The notes under the pieces are model-generated. The model saw only the letters and a program-made list of their open reading frames with translations, made no database searches and was not told the DNA's origin. From Kushneria pakistanensis (GTDB taxonomy: Bacteria > Pseudomonadota > Gammaproteobacteria > Pseudomonadales > Halomonadaceae), in contig NZ_BMZM01000001.1 of NCBI RefSeq assembly GCF_014652795.1, positions 930,001 through 994,000 of the forward strand: DNA of 64,000 nucleotides, in the 5' to 3' direction. A program made the position numbers and the translations under genes. This document shows, in pieces, positions 19,513-29,104 of this stretch (position 1 is its first letter; each line of letters opens with the position of its first letter).

Positions 19513-19612
19513 CATGTCTCCTGAAGCGGGGCCCACGAAAAGGGCGGGAAAGGGTATTCGTTATTTTAAAACAGTCCCTGCAGCTTCAAACACATCATTT
19601 GCAACAACTCTT

Positions 19613-19641
19613 TTGACACTTTCACGGACAATCCCTATTAT
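19613..19641 (+). promoter_or_regulatory. Strong sigma-70 promoter of the yceD-rpmF-plsX-fab cluster
   Basis: TTGACA (19613-19618), 17-nt spacer, TATTAT (19636-19641), followed by the GC-rich TGCGCGCC. The -35 is perfect and the -10 differs from consensus at one position. The -10 ends only 9 nt before the ATG of yceD, so the transcript would start at or within about 3 nt of the start codon. Confidence 0.8.
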
Positions 19642-19650
19642 TGCGCGCCT

Positions 19651-20175
19651 ATGTCAACCACGCGACTACCTAAAACAGTCGAGCCCTATCGGCTTGCTGC
19701 CAGCGGCGAACGTCTGGAAGGGAGAATTCTTCTCTCTGCCATGCCCCGTATCGTCGATGCCATCGGTCGGCAGGAAGTTGAATGTCATGTTGTCATGACG
19801 TTTGATCTTGATGCTCAACGCCAGCACTACATTGAAGGTTCACTCGTTGCCGATGTCGAAATGCCCTGTCAGCGCTGTCTGCAGGCCATGCCGGTTCATC
19901 TCGAAAGCACTTTCCTGCTTGGCATGGTGACCAGCGATGAGCGTGCAGCGACGCTGCCGGCACGTTATGAGCCGGTGCTTGTGGAAGACGAACATCTGGC
20001 TCTGCTGCCGGTTGTCGAGGACGAACTGCTTCTGACGCTTCCGCAGGTGGTCTATCACGATGAAGCGGATTGCGCCGTTTCTCGCGATTCGCTGCAAAGC
20101 GGTGACGAAGCCGAGCAAACGCCGGCGCGAGCCGATAACCCGTTCAGTGTGCTTCGTTCCATGAAGGATCACTGA
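19651..20175 (+). CDS. yceD: DUF177 family protein YceD (23S rRNA accumulation protein)
   Basis: A 174-aa member of the YceD/DUF177 family that precedes rpmF in most bacteria and has been linked to 23S rRNA accumulation. The conserved CQRCLQ (about residues 72-77) and the acidic VVEDELLLTLPQVVYHD segment are visible, and the end NPFSVLRSMK matches the family. The N-terminus TTRLPKTVEPYRLA aligns with E. coli YceD from its first residues, which supports the ATG at 19651. There is almost no space for a ribosome-binding site after the predicted transcription start (see findings). Confidence 0.92.
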   Translation: MSTTRLPKTVEPYRLAASGERLEGRILLSAMPRIVDAIGRQEVECHVVMTFDLDAQRQHYIEGSLVADVEMPCQRCLQAMPVHLESTFLLGMVTSDERAATLPARYEPVLVEDEHLALLPVVEDELLLTLPQVVYHDEADCAVSRDSLQSGDEAEQTPARADNPFSVLRSMKDH

Positions 20176-20213
20176 GTCATTTCTGACGTTACGTTACAAC
20201 CGGAGACAACCCC

Positions 20214-20390
20214 ATGGCTGTCCAACAGAATCGCAAGTCTCGTTCCAAGCGCGGTATGCGTCGTGCACATGATGCGCTGACTGCTCCGACGCTCTCCCAG
20301 GACAAGGAGACCGGTACTACCCATCTCCGTCACCATGTTGCACCGGACGGATACTATCGTGGCCGCAAGGTCATTGACGTCGAAGAATAA
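20214..20390 (+). CDS. rpmF: 50S ribosomal protein L32
   Basis: A 58-codon gene for L32: [20 protein letters not shown] at the start and [13 protein letters not shown] at the end, the classic L32 ends. CGGAG lies 8 nt before the ATG. The Cys residues of zinc-binding L32 forms are absent, as usual in gammaproteobacteria. The stop codon is immediately followed by the plsX start. Confidence 0.97.
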   Translation: MAVQQNRKSRSKRGMRRAHDALTAPTLSQDKETGTTHLRHHVAPDGYYRGRKVIDVEE

Positions 20391-21413
20391 ATGATTCTGG
20401 CGATGACGCCCTTGCGTATCGCCATCGACGCCATGGGCGGGGACCACGGTCCCCGCGCTACTGTCTCCGGAGCAGCCCTTGCATTGGCAGAACGACCGAA
20501 TGCAAGCGCCACGCTTTATGGCAGGTGTCATCTGCTTGATGTCGAACTCTCCCGCCTGCCAGCCCACCTTGCTCATGTTTGCGATCGCATCGATTTCGTT
20601 GAAGCCGGTGATAGCCTTCCCGTTGACATGACACCGTCTCGAATTCTGCGCGATGCTCGTCCCAATAGTCTTCATGCAAGTCTGCTCGCCCTGCGAAATG
20701 GTGAAGCACAGGCATGTGTGAGCGCAGGCCATACCGGGGCCATCATGGCGCTGGCGCGGCGCGATATCGGTATGCTGGTCAATGTCGCACGGCCTGCCAT
20801 CAGTGCTGCCATCCCGACCGTGTCTCACAGGCCCTGCTATATGCTTGATCTTGGTGCCAACGTGGATGCCAGGGCAGAGCATCTCGTGGATTTTGCCGTC
20901 ATGGGGGCTGCCATGGTCAGGCTTTTGGATAATGTTCCGCGGCCGCGGGTGGCGCTTTTGAATGTAGGTGTCGAGAGCAGCAAGGGAGAGCGGCGCGTAC
21001 GTGACGCTGATGCACTGCTGCGTGCTGCTGAGCATTCGCGTTTTGAATATGTAGGCTATCTGGAAGGAGACGCTCTTTTTACCGGCAATACGGATGTCGC
21101 TGTCTGTGACGGCATGGTCGGCAACGTTGCGCTCAAAAGCAGTGAAGGGCTGGCACGAATGCTGGGGGAGCGTCTTCGCGGCGAGTTTCAGACCGGCTGG
21201 TATGCTCAAGTGGTAGGGTGGCTGGCAACCCCCGTATTGCGTCGTTTTCTGCAGGAGCTCAATCCTGTGCGATATAATGGCGCCAGTTTCCTGGGGCTCA
21301 GGGCAACGGTTGTCAAAAGCCATGGCAGTGCGCGCGCCGACGGGTTCGCCTATGCTGTGCGCCGTGCCGTGGATGAAGCCGCGCTGAATTTGCCGGGCCG
21401 GTTGATGTCATAA
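20391..21413 (+). CDS. plsX: Phosphate acyltransferase PlsX
   Basis: Converts acyl-ACP to acyl-phosphate, the first step toward lysophosphatidic acid by the PlsX/PlsY route. Protein of 340 aa with the PlsX signature IAIDAMGGDHGP at residues 9-20, ASFLGLRATVVKSHGSA near the end. The ATG at 20391 abuts the rpmF stop; an in-frame ATG at 20403 is equally possible and gives 336 aa. Acts at the inner membrane. Links ribosome (rpmF) and lipid genes in one transcript. Confidence 0.95.
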   Translation: MILAMTPLRIAIDAMGGDHGPRATVSGAALALAERPNASATLYGRCHLLDVELSRLPAHLAHVCDRIDFVEAGDSLPVDMTPSRILRDARPNSLHASLLALRNGEAQACVSAGHTGAIMALARRDIGMLVNVARPAISAAIPTVSHRPCYMLDLGANVDARAEHLVDFAVMGAAMVRLLDNVPRPRVALLNVGVESSKGERRVRDADALLRAAEHSRFEYVGYLEGDALFTGNTDVAVCDGMVGNVALKSSEGLARMLGERLRGEFQTGWYAQVVGWLATPVLRRFLQELNPVRYNGASFLGLRATVVKSHGSARADGFAYAVRRAVDEAALNLPGRLMS

Positions 21414-21512
21414 GGTCGTTTTCGTATGGCGAAGCCTGTAGCAACCCTGCACCATGTTTTTTTATGATGCTTCGCTTATTCAATCTTCAATGAGTTAGTA
21501 CAGGTGATTCAG

Positions 21513-22469
21513 ATGAGCAATGCCCTCGCCCTGGTCTTTCCCGGTCAGGGTTCTCAGCAGCTGGGCATGCTGCGAGAGCTCGCCGAACGCTATAGCGTGG
21601 TGAGAACGACCTTCGAGGAAGCTTCCGATGCCCTGGGATATGATCTCTGGCATGTGACACAGGAAGGTCCCGAATCAGCGCTCAACGCCACTGCCTGCAC
21701 ACAGCCGGCCCTGTTGACCGCCAGCGTAGCCATCTGGCGCGTATGGCAGGAGCTTGAAGGGCCGCGTCCGGCGGCCATGGCCGGGCATAGTCTGGGCGAA
21801 TACAGTGCACTGGTATGTGCCGGTGCGATGAGCTTTGCTGATGGGGTGCGTCTGGTTCGTCTGCGAGGCGAGGCCATGCAGGATGCCGTGCCGGCAGGTC
21901 AGGGCGGCATGGCCGCCATACTGGGACTTGATGATGATGTTGTGGAGGCTGCCTGTGAACAGGCGGCTCAGGGCAGCGTTGTCTCTGCTGTCAATTACAA
22001 CTCTCCCGGGCAGGTCGTCATTGCCGGTGAAAAGGCAGCCGTTGATCGTGCCATCGTGTTGTGTCAGGAGCGTGGTGCGCGTCGTGCCATGCCGCTGCCG
22101 GTATCGGTACCCTCGCATTGTGCACTGATGAAGCCCGCTGCCGAGCGTCTCGAGCAGGCAATGGCGGACATTGATCTGCGCCAGCCGCGCTACCGTGTTA
22201 TCCAGAATGTGGATGCCGCCTGCCATGAAGATCTTGATACCATCCGGGCATGCCTGGTCCAGCAGCTGTATCGTCCCGTGCTCTGGACACGCTGTGTAGA
22301 GGCGCTGTGTGAAGAAGGTGCCAGCGTATTTATCGAGTGCGGCCCGGGCAAGGTATTAACCGGGCTGGGCAAGCGTATTGCACGTCAGAGTCGTGGACTG
22401 GCCGTTAATGACCCTGAATCGCTGGCAGCTGCCATTGAGCTGGCCAAAGAGACCCCTGCCGGTCAGTAA
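21513..22469 (+). CDS. fabD: Malonyl-CoA:ACP transacylase FabD
   Basis: Transfers malonyl from CoA to ACP for fatty-acid elongation. From the ATG at 21513 the protein has 318 aa: MSNALALVFPGQGSQQLGML, nucleophile S93 in GHSLGEYSAL (E. coli S92), His in SVPSHCALM. AGGTGA ends 5 nt before this ATG and includes the alternative GTG at 21504, so the ATG is chosen. The 99-bp gap after plsX shows only a weak 7-bp inverted repeat (GCGAAGC at 21429, GCTTCGC near 21470). Confidence 0.95.
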   Translation: MSNALALVFPGQGSQQLGMLRELAERYSVVRTTFEEASDALGYDLWHVTQEGPESALNATACTQPALLTASVAIWRVWQELEGPRPAAMAGHSLGEYSALVCAGAMSFADGVRLVRLRGEAMQDAVPAGQGGMAAILGLDDDVVEAACEQAAQGSVVSAVNYNSPGQVVIAGEKAAVDRAIVLCQERGARRAMPLPVSVPSHCALMKPAAERLEQAMADIDLRQPRYRVIQNVDAACHEDLDTIRACLVQQLYRPVLWTRCVEALCEEGASVFIECGPGKVLTGLGKRIARQSRGLAVNDPESLAAAIELAKETPAGQ

Positions 22470-22529
22470 TGGCCTTTAATGCGCCATGAACTGGCAGCAC
22501 AAGACATCAAGCCCAAAAGGACAGTAAGC

Positions 22530-23270
22530 ATGAGTGAAGCAAGAGTGGCACTGGTTACCGGTGCAACACGCGGCATTGGTCAGGCCATTGCTCGTGAGCT
22601 GGGTCGACAGGGTCACACGGTCATCGGTACGGCCACCAGCGAAGAAGGTGCGCGCCGCATCGGGGATGATCTTGCCGCGCATTCGATTGCGGGTACGGGC
22701 ATGGTGCTCAACGTGACCGACAGCGCTGCCATAGAGCAGGTGCTCGGCGAGATTACCGAACGCTTTGGTGCGCCCCTGATTCTGGTCAACAATGCTGGTA
22801 TCACTCGTGATAACCTGTTGATGCGCATGAAGGATAACGAGTGGGACGAGGTCCTGGATACCAACCTTACCTCGGTCTACCGCGTCTCAAAGGCGTGCCT
22901 GAAGGCCATGACGCGTGCGCGCTTTGGTCGCATCGTCAATATCAGCTCGGTCGTCGCAACACTGGGCAATGCCGGACAGAGTAACTATGCTGCGGCAAAG
23001 GCCGGCATGGAAGGGTTTACTCGCTCACTGGCACGTGAGCTGGCCTCGCGCAACGTGACTGTCAACTCGGTCGCACCGGGGTTTATCGCCACTGACATGA
23101 CCAGTGAGCTGCCAGAGAAACACAAGGAATCATTGCTGAGTCAGATTCCGCTGTCGCGTCTGGGGCAACCCGAGGAAATTGCAGCGGCGGCATGTTTTCT
23201 GACCAGTGATGTCGCCGGTTATATCACCGGTGAAACGCTGCATGTCAATGGCGGTATGAACATGCGCTAG
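22530..23270 (+). CDS. fabG: 3-oxoacyl-ACP reductase FabG
   Basis: NADPH-dependent reductase of the fatty-acid cycle, 246 aa. TGATRGIG at residues 10-17, NNAG at 87-90, catalytic S140, Y153 and K157, and the family C-terminus ITGETLHVNGGMNM. The ATG at 22530, after AAGGACAG, gives near-exact E. coli length; the frame is open from 22479 but those 17 codons are not conserved. Confidence 0.95.
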   Translation: MSEARVALVTGATRGIGQAIARELGRQGHTVIGTATSEEGARRIGDDLAAHSIAGTGMVLNVTDSAAIEQVLGEITERFGAPLILVNNAGITRDNLLMRMKDNEWDEVLDTNLTSVYRVSKACLKAMTRARFGRIVNISSVVATLGNAGQSNYAAAKAGMEGFTRSLARELASRNVTVNSVAPGFIATDMTSELPEKHKESLLSQIPLSRLGQPEEIAAAACFLTSDVAGYITGETLHVNGGMNMR

Positions 23271-23288
23271 CGCCGGCAAAGGACGCTG

Positions 23289-23315
23289 TTGCGTCCGGGA
23301 AAGACGGTCTATAAA
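23289..23315 (+). promoter_or_regulatory. Possible acpP promoter
   Basis: TTGCGT (23289-23294) and TATAAA (23310-23315) with a short 15-nt spacer. The -35 overlaps a 6-bp inverted repeat GGACGC/GCGTCC at 23281-23296. E. coli acpP has its own promoter in this position; here the match is moderate. Confidence 0.35.
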
Positions 23316-23363
23316 CTACCGCCAGTTTTGATCTGGCGACTCGTAAACCAGGAGTGATGATAA

Positions 23364-23597
23364 ATGAGTACCATCGAAGAGCGCGTTAAAAAAGTTGTTG
23401 CCGAACGTTTGAACGTCAAGGAAGAAGAGATTCAGAACAGCTCCTCCTTCACTGAAGATCTGGGCGCCGACTCGCTCGACACCGTGGAACTGGTAATGGC
23501 TCTCGAAGAGGAATTTGATACTGAAATTCCCGACGAAGAAGCTGAAAAGATCACGACCGTGCAGGAAGCGATCGACTACATCGTTGCCCACCAGTAA
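23364..23597 (+). CDS. acpP: Acyl carrier protein
   Basis: 77-aa acidic carrier protein; the 4'-phosphopantetheine attaches to S37 in [18 protein letters not shown]. Ribosome-binding site AGGAG lies 9 nt before the ATG. Nearly identical in layout to E. coli AcpP. It sits between fabG and fabF with its own probable promoter and a terminator directly after, which would allow the very high expression known for ACP. Confidence 0.98.
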   Translation: MSTIEERVKKVVAERLNVKEEEIQNSSSFTEDLGADSLDTVELVMALEEEFDTEIPDEEAEKITTVQEAIDYIVAHQ

Positions 23598-23637
23598 GTT
23601 TTTGGCGCAATCCGACCCTGCTGGTCAGGATTGACCT

Positions 23638-23672
23638 GTAAAGCCGCCCCATTCGGGAGCGGCTTTATTTTT
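23638..23672 (+). terminator. Terminator after acpP
   Basis: AAAGCCGC / GCGGCTTT stem with inner CCC/GGG pairs around ATTC, followed by ATTTTTA. Separates acpP from fabF. Confidence 0.85.
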
Positions 23673-23767
23673 AAATAAAATTGACCGATAGGCAGCGCAC
23701 GCCGCGCCATGCCTTTGGGCTGAATCATTAAAGGTATATCAGTCAGCGACCGAACAGGCAGAATCGG

Positions 23768-23773
23768 TATAAT
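23768..23773 (+). promoter_or_regulatory. Candidate -10 box for fabF
   Basis: Perfect TATAAT followed by GGCCAGG, with GCGACC (23746-23751) as a weak -35 at 16 nt. Fits the need to restart transcription after the acpP terminator. Confidence 0.45.
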
Positions 23774-23864
23774 GGCCAGGATATATCATGCAGCAGGCGG
23801 TCGGGTATCCAGCAGGAATTCAGACTCTCGAGCGCACTCATCTGTCTTTTTTGGAGGAAAAACG

Positions 23865-25103
23865 ATGCCTCGCAGAAGGGTCGTGGTGACCGGCATCGGT
23901 CTGGTAACACCCGTAGGCAACACCACTGATGCCACCTGGAACAGTATCAAGGCGGGCAAAAGCGGTATCGGATCAATCGAGCATTTTGATGCCAGCGGTC
24001 TGAATACCCGTTTCAGCGGCGCTGTAAAGGGATTTGATCCGGCCCCCTGGTTCAATCCCAAGGATGCCAAGAAGATGGATCTTTTCATCCAGTATGGCAT
24101 CGCGGCTTCCGTACAGGCTGTCCAGAATTCGGGGATTACCTGTAACGAGGAAAATGCACATCGCATTGGCGTTGCCATTGGTTCAGGTATCGGTGGATTA
24201 CCGATGATCGAAACCAATCATCAGTCGCTGCTGAAGTCGGGCGCACGCCGCATTTCTCCCTTCTTTGTCCCCGGTTCGATCATCAACATGATTGCCGGGA
24301 ATCTGGCGATCCAGTTCGGTTTTCGTGGGCCCAATATCGCCATTACAACGGCCTGTACTTCCGGTACGCACAATATTGGCTATGGCGCGCGAACGATTGC
24401 TTATGGCGATGCAGATGTCATGGTCTGCGGTGGTGCCGAGATGGCCAGTACGCCGTTGGGCGTAGGGGGCTTTTCTGCAGCGCGGGCGCTCTCGACCCGC
24501 AACGATGATCCGCAGGCTGCCAGTCGTCCCTGGGACCGTGATCGCGATGGTTTTGTGCTCTCTGATGGCGCCGGCATTCTGGTACTGGAAGAGTATGAGC
24601 ATGCCAGGGCACGCGGCGCCGACATCCTTGCAGAGTGTGCAGGGTTTGGTATGAGCGACGATGCCTGGCACATGACGGCACCTCCCAGTGATGGCGCCGG
24701 TGCGGCCCTGGCCATGAGCAATGCCATTCGCGATGCGGGTCTTGATCCTTCCAGCATTGACTACATCAATGCCCATGGTACGTCCACGCTGGTAGGTGAT
24801 GTTGCCGAAAGCCTGGCCATCGAGAAGGTACTCGGCGCTTCAGCGCGTGATGTGGCCATCAGCTCGACCAAATCCATGATCGGGCATCTGCTGGGGGCAG
24901 CCGGCGCTGTCGAGGCAGCCTTCTCCATTCTGGCCCTGCGCGACCAGGTCGCACCGCCAACCATCAATCTTGACAACCCTGATGAGCAGTGCCGACTGGA
25001 TTACGTGCCGCATACTGCACGTGACATGAAGATCGATCATGCGCTGTCGAACTCATTCGGCTTTGGCGGCACCAACGGCTCGCTGGTGTTCTCTCGGATC
25101 TGA
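23865..25103 (+). CDS. fabF: 3-oxoacyl-ACP synthase II FabF
   Basis: Condensing enzyme (KAS II) of 412 aa that elongates acyl-ACP and adjusts membrane fluidity with temperature in E. coli. Catalytic triad: C164 ([10 protein letters not shown]), His in INAHGTST and His in [20 protein letters not shown] precedes the ATG at 23865 and gives the family length; an upstream in-frame ATG at 23772 overlaps the putative -10 box and is rejected. The stop overlaps pabC by 1 nt. Confidence 0.96.
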   Translation: MPRRRVVVTGIGLVTPVGNTTDATWNSIKAGKSGIGSIEHFDASGLNTRFSGAVKGFDPAPWFNPKDAKKMDLFIQYGIAASVQAVQNSGITCNEENAHRIGVAIGSGIGGLPMIETNHQSLLKSGARRISPFFVPGSIINMIAGNLAIQFGFRGPNIAITTACTSGTHNIGYGARTIAYGDADVMVCGGAEMASTPLGVGGFSAARALSTRNDDPQAASRPWDRDRDGFVLSDGAGILVLEEYEHARARGADILAECAGFGMSDDAWHMTAPPSDGAGAALAMSNAIRDAGLDPSSIDYINAHGTSTLVGDVAESLAIEKVLGASARDVAISSTKSMIGHLLGAAGAVEAAFSILALRDQVAPPTINLDNPDEQCRLDYVPHTARDMKIDHALSNSFGFGGTNGSLVFSRI

Positions 25104-25954
25104 TGGCAGATGATGTCAACGTGACGGGCATGGTTGAAAGCGATCCGACGATTGCTTTAACGGACCGTGGGCTGGCCTACGGTGACGGTCTTTTTGAAAC
25201 CGTACTGTTAAGGGATGGCGTCGCCCGGCTTTGGGATGAGCACTGTGAGCGTTTATCGCAGGGTGCGCAACGGCTGGGTTTTGAGGCCCCTTCGCGGGCG
25301 TGGCTCGATGCCCTGCCCGGAAAGGCCCCGGCAGGTGAGCATGTGCTCAAGATCACGCTCACACGGGGCAGTGGTGGACGCGGTTATCGTCCACCACTGC
25401 CGGCCGAGCCTCGCTGCTACTGGCAGTTTATCCCTTTTACGCCCATGCCCGAGCGCTGGGTACAAGGCATCACCGTACGGCTTTGCCGTCTGCGGCTGGC
25501 TTGCCAGCCCGTACTGGCCGGTATCAAGCATCTTAATCGGCTGGAAAATGTGCTGGCGCGTCAGGAGTGGCAGGACGACACCATTGCCGAAGGCATTTTG
25601 CTCAACGACCGGGATCAACTCATCGAGGCGACGGCGATGAATCTGGCCTGGCATGATCAGGGCCGATGGTGGACGCCTGCGCTGACCGAATGTGGCGTGG
25701 AAGGTACGTTGCGTCGTGCATTGATCGAAAGGGGACATTTGTCCGTTGCAGATCATGCGCCGCTTTCCCGACTGCTGAATTCACAGAGCGCCTGTCTTTT
25801 CAATTCGGTACAGGGGCTATGGCCGATCGTGATGTGTCACGATGCAGACGGTCATGATACGCCCGGACAGTGGCGAATTGATGAAGCGGTGCGCTGTCTT
25901 CAGCGTGAAGCACACACCCTGCTGGGTCATCCTCCTGTTCTCTCAACTTCCTGA
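25103..25954 (+). CDS. pabC: Aminodeoxychorismate lyase PabC
   Basis: PLP enzyme (283 aa) that splits 4-amino-4-deoxychorismate into p-aminobenzoate and pyruvate for folate synthesis. Fold-type IV features: DRGLAYGDGLFET (about residues 15-27), PLP Lys K142 in GIKHLNRLEN and EATAMNLAW. Start ATG shares its first base with the fabF stop. Its place between fabF and mltG is the same as in E. coli and Pseudomonas. Confidence 0.93.
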   Translation: MADDVNVTGMVESDPTIALTDRGLAYGDGLFETVLLRDGVARLWDEHCERLSQGAQRLGFEAPSRAWLDALPGKAPAGEHVLKITLTRGSGGRGYRPPLPAEPRCYWQFIPFTPMPERWVQGITVRLCRLRLACQPVLAGIKHLNRLENVLARQEWQDDTIAEGILLNDRDQLIEATAMNLAWHDQGRWWTPALTECGVEGTLRRALIERGHLSVADHAPLSRLLNSQSACLFNSVQGLWPIVMCHDADGHDTPGQWRIDEAVRCLQREAHTLLGHPPVLSTS

Positions 25955-25968
25955 TCAGAGTCTCACAT

Positions 25969-26970
25969 ATGCGATGGTTAAAGGGTGTGCTTCTGGCACT
26001 GGTCATCATGGCGATCGCCATTGGGGGCGGCTGGCTCTGGTGGCAGCACAAGCTCGACAGCCCGATTGCACTGCAATCACCTGCCGTCTATGAAGTGCGC
26101 TCTGGTATGGGCGCCAGGCAGATCATCGATGAACTTCATGATCAGGGCATCATCGATGAGCGCTGGCCGTATCAGTTGCTGGGAATCATTGATCCGGCTC
26201 GTTTAAGAGCACTGCGTGCCGGCGAATTCGAGATTCTTCCGGACATGAACGCACATGCGCTACTGGGCAAGCTTTCCAGTAACGATGTCGTTCGACACCG
26301 ACTGACTATCCCCGAAGGCCGCACCTTTACCCAGATGCGCCAGATTCTGAATCAGGCCGAGCCGCTGGTGCATGACACCCGGGACATGAGCGATGAAGAA
26401 ATCATGGCTGCACTCGGGCAGAAAGGTGAGTTTCCCGAAGGCTGGTTTTTCCCGGATACCTATCAGTGGCACAAGGGGACCACGGATCTTGAGCTGCTCA
26501 GGCGTGCCCATGACAGGATGACCGGTACACTCGATGAGATCTGGGCCGAGCGCCAGCCTGACCTCCCCATTGATAGCCCCTACGAGGCGCTGATCTTGGC
26601 GTCACTGATCGAGAAGGAAACCGGTGCGCCTGCCGAACGTACCCGGATTGCGGGCGTGTTCGTTCGTCGTCTTGAAAAGGGCATGCGCCTTCAGACAGAC
26701 CCTACCGTGATTTATGGGCTAGGGCAGGCCTATAACGGCTCATTAACACGTGCGGACCTGACAAGATCCACTCGATGGAATACGTATGTGATCCATGGGT
26801 TGCCGCCCACGCCCATCGCGATGCCTGGACGTGCCTCACTCGAAGCGGCGGTCGACCCTGCCGAAGGCAATGAGCTCTATTTTGTTTCCAAGGGGAATGG
26901 GGAACATCAGTTCTCCGCAACCCTTGAAGAACATAATGCGGCGGTACGTCGCTATATCCTTAATCGTTGA
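25969..26970 (+). CDS. mltG: Endolytic murein transglycosylase MltG
   Basis: Inner-membrane lytic transglycosylase that cuts nascent glycan strands and is thought to end their growth. 333 aa: one N-terminal membrane anchor (about residues 5-26), then the YceG domain with the catalytic-Glu motif LIEKETG at about 213-219 and [22 protein letters not shown] downstream. Complete and close to E. coli MltG (340 aa). 14 nt after pabC. Confidence 0.94.
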   Translation: MRWLKGVLLALVIMAIAIGGGWLWWQHKLDSPIALQSPAVYEVRSGMGARQIIDELHDQGIIDERWPYQLLGIIDPARLRALRAGEFEILPDMNAHALLGKLSSNDVVRHRLTIPEGRTFTQMRQILNQAEPLVHDTRDMSDEEIMAALGQKGEFPEGWFFPDTYQWHKGTTDLELLRRAHDRMTGTLDEIWAERQPDLPIDSPYEALILASLIEKETGAPAERTRIAGVFVRRLEKGMRLQTDPTVIYGLGQAYNGSLTRADLTRSTRWNTYVIHGLPPTPIAMPGRASLEAAVDPAEGNELYFVSKGNGEHQFSATLEEHNAAVRRYILNR

Positions 26971-26978
26971 GAGTCGTC

Positions 26979-27620
26979 ATGACCCAGTCAGGCCGCTTTA
27001 TTACGCTGGAGGGAGGAGAGGGTGCCGGCAAGAGCACCAACCTTTCCTTTGTCCGTGACTATCTTCAATCCCGGGGCATCAGCGTTGTCACAACGCGGGA
27101 ACCTGGCGGCACGCCCATGGCAGAACGCATTCGTGCGCTGTTGCTTGCCGGTGACGAACAGGAGCCGCTGGATGATCTGGCAGAGTTGCTGCTGGTATTC
27201 GCAGCCCGCGCGCAGCATCTGGCGCAGGTCATTCGGCCTGCGCTTGCTCGAGGAGAGTGGGTCATCAGTGATCGCTTTACCGATGCCACCTTTGCCTATC
27301 AGGGCAGCGCACGGGGGATTGCTCCCGAGCGTATTGCCATGCTCGAACAGTTTGTTCAGCAGGGCCTGACGCCGGATTTGACGCTCTGGCTGGATATGCC
27401 GGTGGTCCATGCCGCAGAGCGTCTGGCAACGCGCGGCAAAGAGCGCGACCGTTTTGAACGTGAGCGCAACGATTTCTTCGAACGGGTGCGCCTGGGATAT
27501 CGTGCCCGTGCCGAGCAGGCTCCCGAGCGCATTGTTCCCGTCGATGCGGCGCAGCCGCTTGAGCAGGTGCAGCGCGACATCGCCGTATTACTGGAACAAC
27601 AGCTTACTTCATGGAACTAA
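26979..27620 (+). CDS. tmk: Thymidylate kinase
   Basis: Phosphorylates dTMP to dTDP. From the ATG at 26979 the protein has 213 aa, exactly the E. coli length; an in-frame TTG at 26967 is less likely. P-loop [10 protein letters not shown] at residues 11-20, [11 protein letters not shown], the DR motif in SDRFTDA and the LID region [11 protein letters not shown] are present. It overlaps holB by 10 nt. Confidence 0.96.
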   Translation: MTQSGRFITLEGGEGAGKSTNLSFVRDYLQSRGISVVTTREPGGTPMAERIRALLLAGDEQEPLDDLAELLLVFAARAQHLAQVIRPALARGEWVISDRFTDATFAYQGSARGIAPERIAMLEQFVQQGLTPDLTLWLDMPVVHAAERLATRGKERDRFERERNDFFERVRLGYRARAEQAPERIVPVDAAQPLEQVQRDIAVLLEQQLTSWN

Positions 27621-28594
27621 CACCCTGGCCCTGGCAAGCCTCGATCTGGCAGCGTCTGATTGCACTGGCAGATGAGTCGCGTCTGCCTCATGCGCTCATG
27701 CTGACCGGGCCTTCGGGGCTGGGCAAGGAGCGGCTGGCGCAGGCATTGATTGCACGCCAGCTGTGTCAGGCGCCTTCCAATACGGCCTGTGGTCAATGCC
27801 ACGCCTGCCAGATGCTGATCTCAGGCTATCATCCCGATCTTTTGGAAATCCTGCCTGCCGAACGTGGCAAGCAGATTCGGATCGATGCCATCCGCGATAT
27901 CAATGCCTTTGCCTCCCAGACGGCGCAGCAGGGTGGCTATCGCATCATCCATCTGGCGCCGGCCGAGGCCATGACCGTCGCCGCTTCCAATGCGCTGCTG
28001 AAAAGCCTCGAAGAGCCGGGAAACGACACGCTGTTTATCCTGCAAAGCGATATTCCCTCCCGCACGCTGCCCACCATTCGCAGCCGCTGTCAGCAGTGGG
28101 CACATCCCATGCCTGCACGCGAGGAGACCCTGGCCTGGCTGGCACAGGAACTCGATGATCAGGAGCAGGCCGAATTCTGGTGGCTGGTTGCTGGCGGTCG
28201 TCCTCTGCTGGCGCGCGATCTGGCCATGCCCGAGGCACGACAGCTGCGTCAGGAGTTGCGCGAACTTTTCGAGTCACTGGTGCGCGGTGGCGATCCGGTG
28301 GCAGAAGCCGGGCGTCTGGACAAGCAGGCGTTGTCCGATATTTTGTGGCATGGCGTGCTATGGCTGGAGGACCTGATTCGACTGGGAGTCTCCGGTGACA
28401 TGAGTAGTGTCCGCAATCGTGATCTTTTGCCGCTATATCGACAGGCCATCAAGAACGGACGCGTGCGCGACTGGTTTCGACTTCTGGACTATGCCCACGA
28501 GCAGCGACGGCTACTGGCTGCCGGAGGCAATCCCAATGCCCAGCTGGTCATCGAATCCTGGCTGATTCGATGGTCCGCATTGCTGCGGTCATGA
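27611..28594 (+). CDS. holB: DNA polymerase III subunit delta'
   Basis: Clamp-loader subunit, 327 aa, AAA+ fold. [11 protein letters not shown] replaces a strict P-loop (residues about 33-43), the zinc-binding Cys cluster is [15 protein letters not shown] (about 55-69), and the SRC-type motif IRSRC is near 156-160. Delta' is an ATPase-fold protein that usually does not hydrolyse ATP. Translationally coupled to tmk by overlap. Confidence 0.94.
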   Translation: MELTPWPWQASIWQRLIALADESRLPHALMLTGPSGLGKERLAQALIARQLCQAPSNTACGQCHACQMLISGYHPDLLEILPAERGKQIRIDAIRDINAFASQTAQQGGYRIIHLAPAEAMTVAASNALLKSLEEPGNDTLFILQSDIPSRTLPTIRSRCQQWAHPMPAREETLAWLAQELDDQEQAEFWWLVAGGRPLLARDLAMPEARQLRQELRELFESLVRGGDPVAEAGRLDKQALSDILWHGVLWLEDLIRLGVSGDMSSVRNRDLLPLYRQAIKNGRVRDWFRLLDYAHEQRRLLAAGGNPNAQLVIESWLIRWSALLRS

Positions 28595-28660
28595 TATTGA
28601 GCGCAACTTCTGTCGTGGGCGGCCGATAAGAGAAGGGATATTTTCCTGCAGGAGGCTCCC

Positions 28661-28957
28661 ATGAGTGCCCGGGCATTATCCTTTACCTTCACCGATACTG
28701 ATGCGCTCAGAGCAGCGTGGATGCCGCTGTTTGAGCGTGGTGGCCTGTTTGTTCCAACTCCCATGCGCCATCGCCTGGGGCAGCGGGTCTATCTGCTGCT
28801 GACATTGCCATATGAACAGGCGCCGCGCCCGGCGTCGGGCCTGGTGGTCTGGTTGTCACCGTCAGGCGGGCTCGGGCAGCGTGAGGGTGGTGTGGGTGTC
28901 CATCTTGACGCTGAAGAGCATGCGCTGCGTGAGCATATTGAGACGCTACTGGCCTGA
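28661..28957 (+). CDS. pilZ: Type IV pilus assembly protein PilZ
   Basis: 98-aa PilZ-domain protein (LFERGGLFVPTPMRHRLGQRVYLLLTLPYE) located between holB and tatD as in Pseudomonas. It lacks the RxxxR/(D/N)xSxxG residues that bind cyclic-di-GMP, like the founding PilZ, which instead partners PilB/FimX in pilus biogenesis. AGGAG lies 8 nt before the ATG. No other pilus gene is in this window. Confidence 0.9.
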   Translation: MSARALSFTFTDTDALRAAWMPLFERGGLFVPTPMRHRLGQRVYLLLTLPYEQAPRPASGLVVWLSPSGGLGQREGGVGVHLDAEEHALREHIETLLA

Positions 28958-29061
28958 TGACCATCAGCTCACCAGCGCATGACCTGAATATTTTTATACC
29001 GTTATCTTCATGTTGGTTAACATTAATACCCCATCTTTGATCCCCCTGAAAGTCGGTGATC

Positions 29062-29070
29062 TGCGATAAT
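29062..29070 (+). promoter_or_regulatory. Possible extended -10 promoter for tatD
   Basis: TGCGATAAT (extended -10 form) 34 nt before the tatD start, in a 147-bp gap with an AT-rich upstream half. No -35 at standard spacing. Confidence 0.35.
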
Positions 29071-29104
29071 ACCCGCTCTGTATATTTTCAACCGGGTAGG
29101 TCCA

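Noticed and set aside
20169-21323. 384-codon frame antisense to plsX
   Set aside because: Antisense to a complete plsX with the signature intact; the product shows no known motif.
21429-21476. Inverted repeat GCGAAGC/GCTTCGC between plsX and fabD
   Set aside because: Only 7-bp arms separated by 34 bp and no T-run after the stem; too weak for a terminator or operator call.
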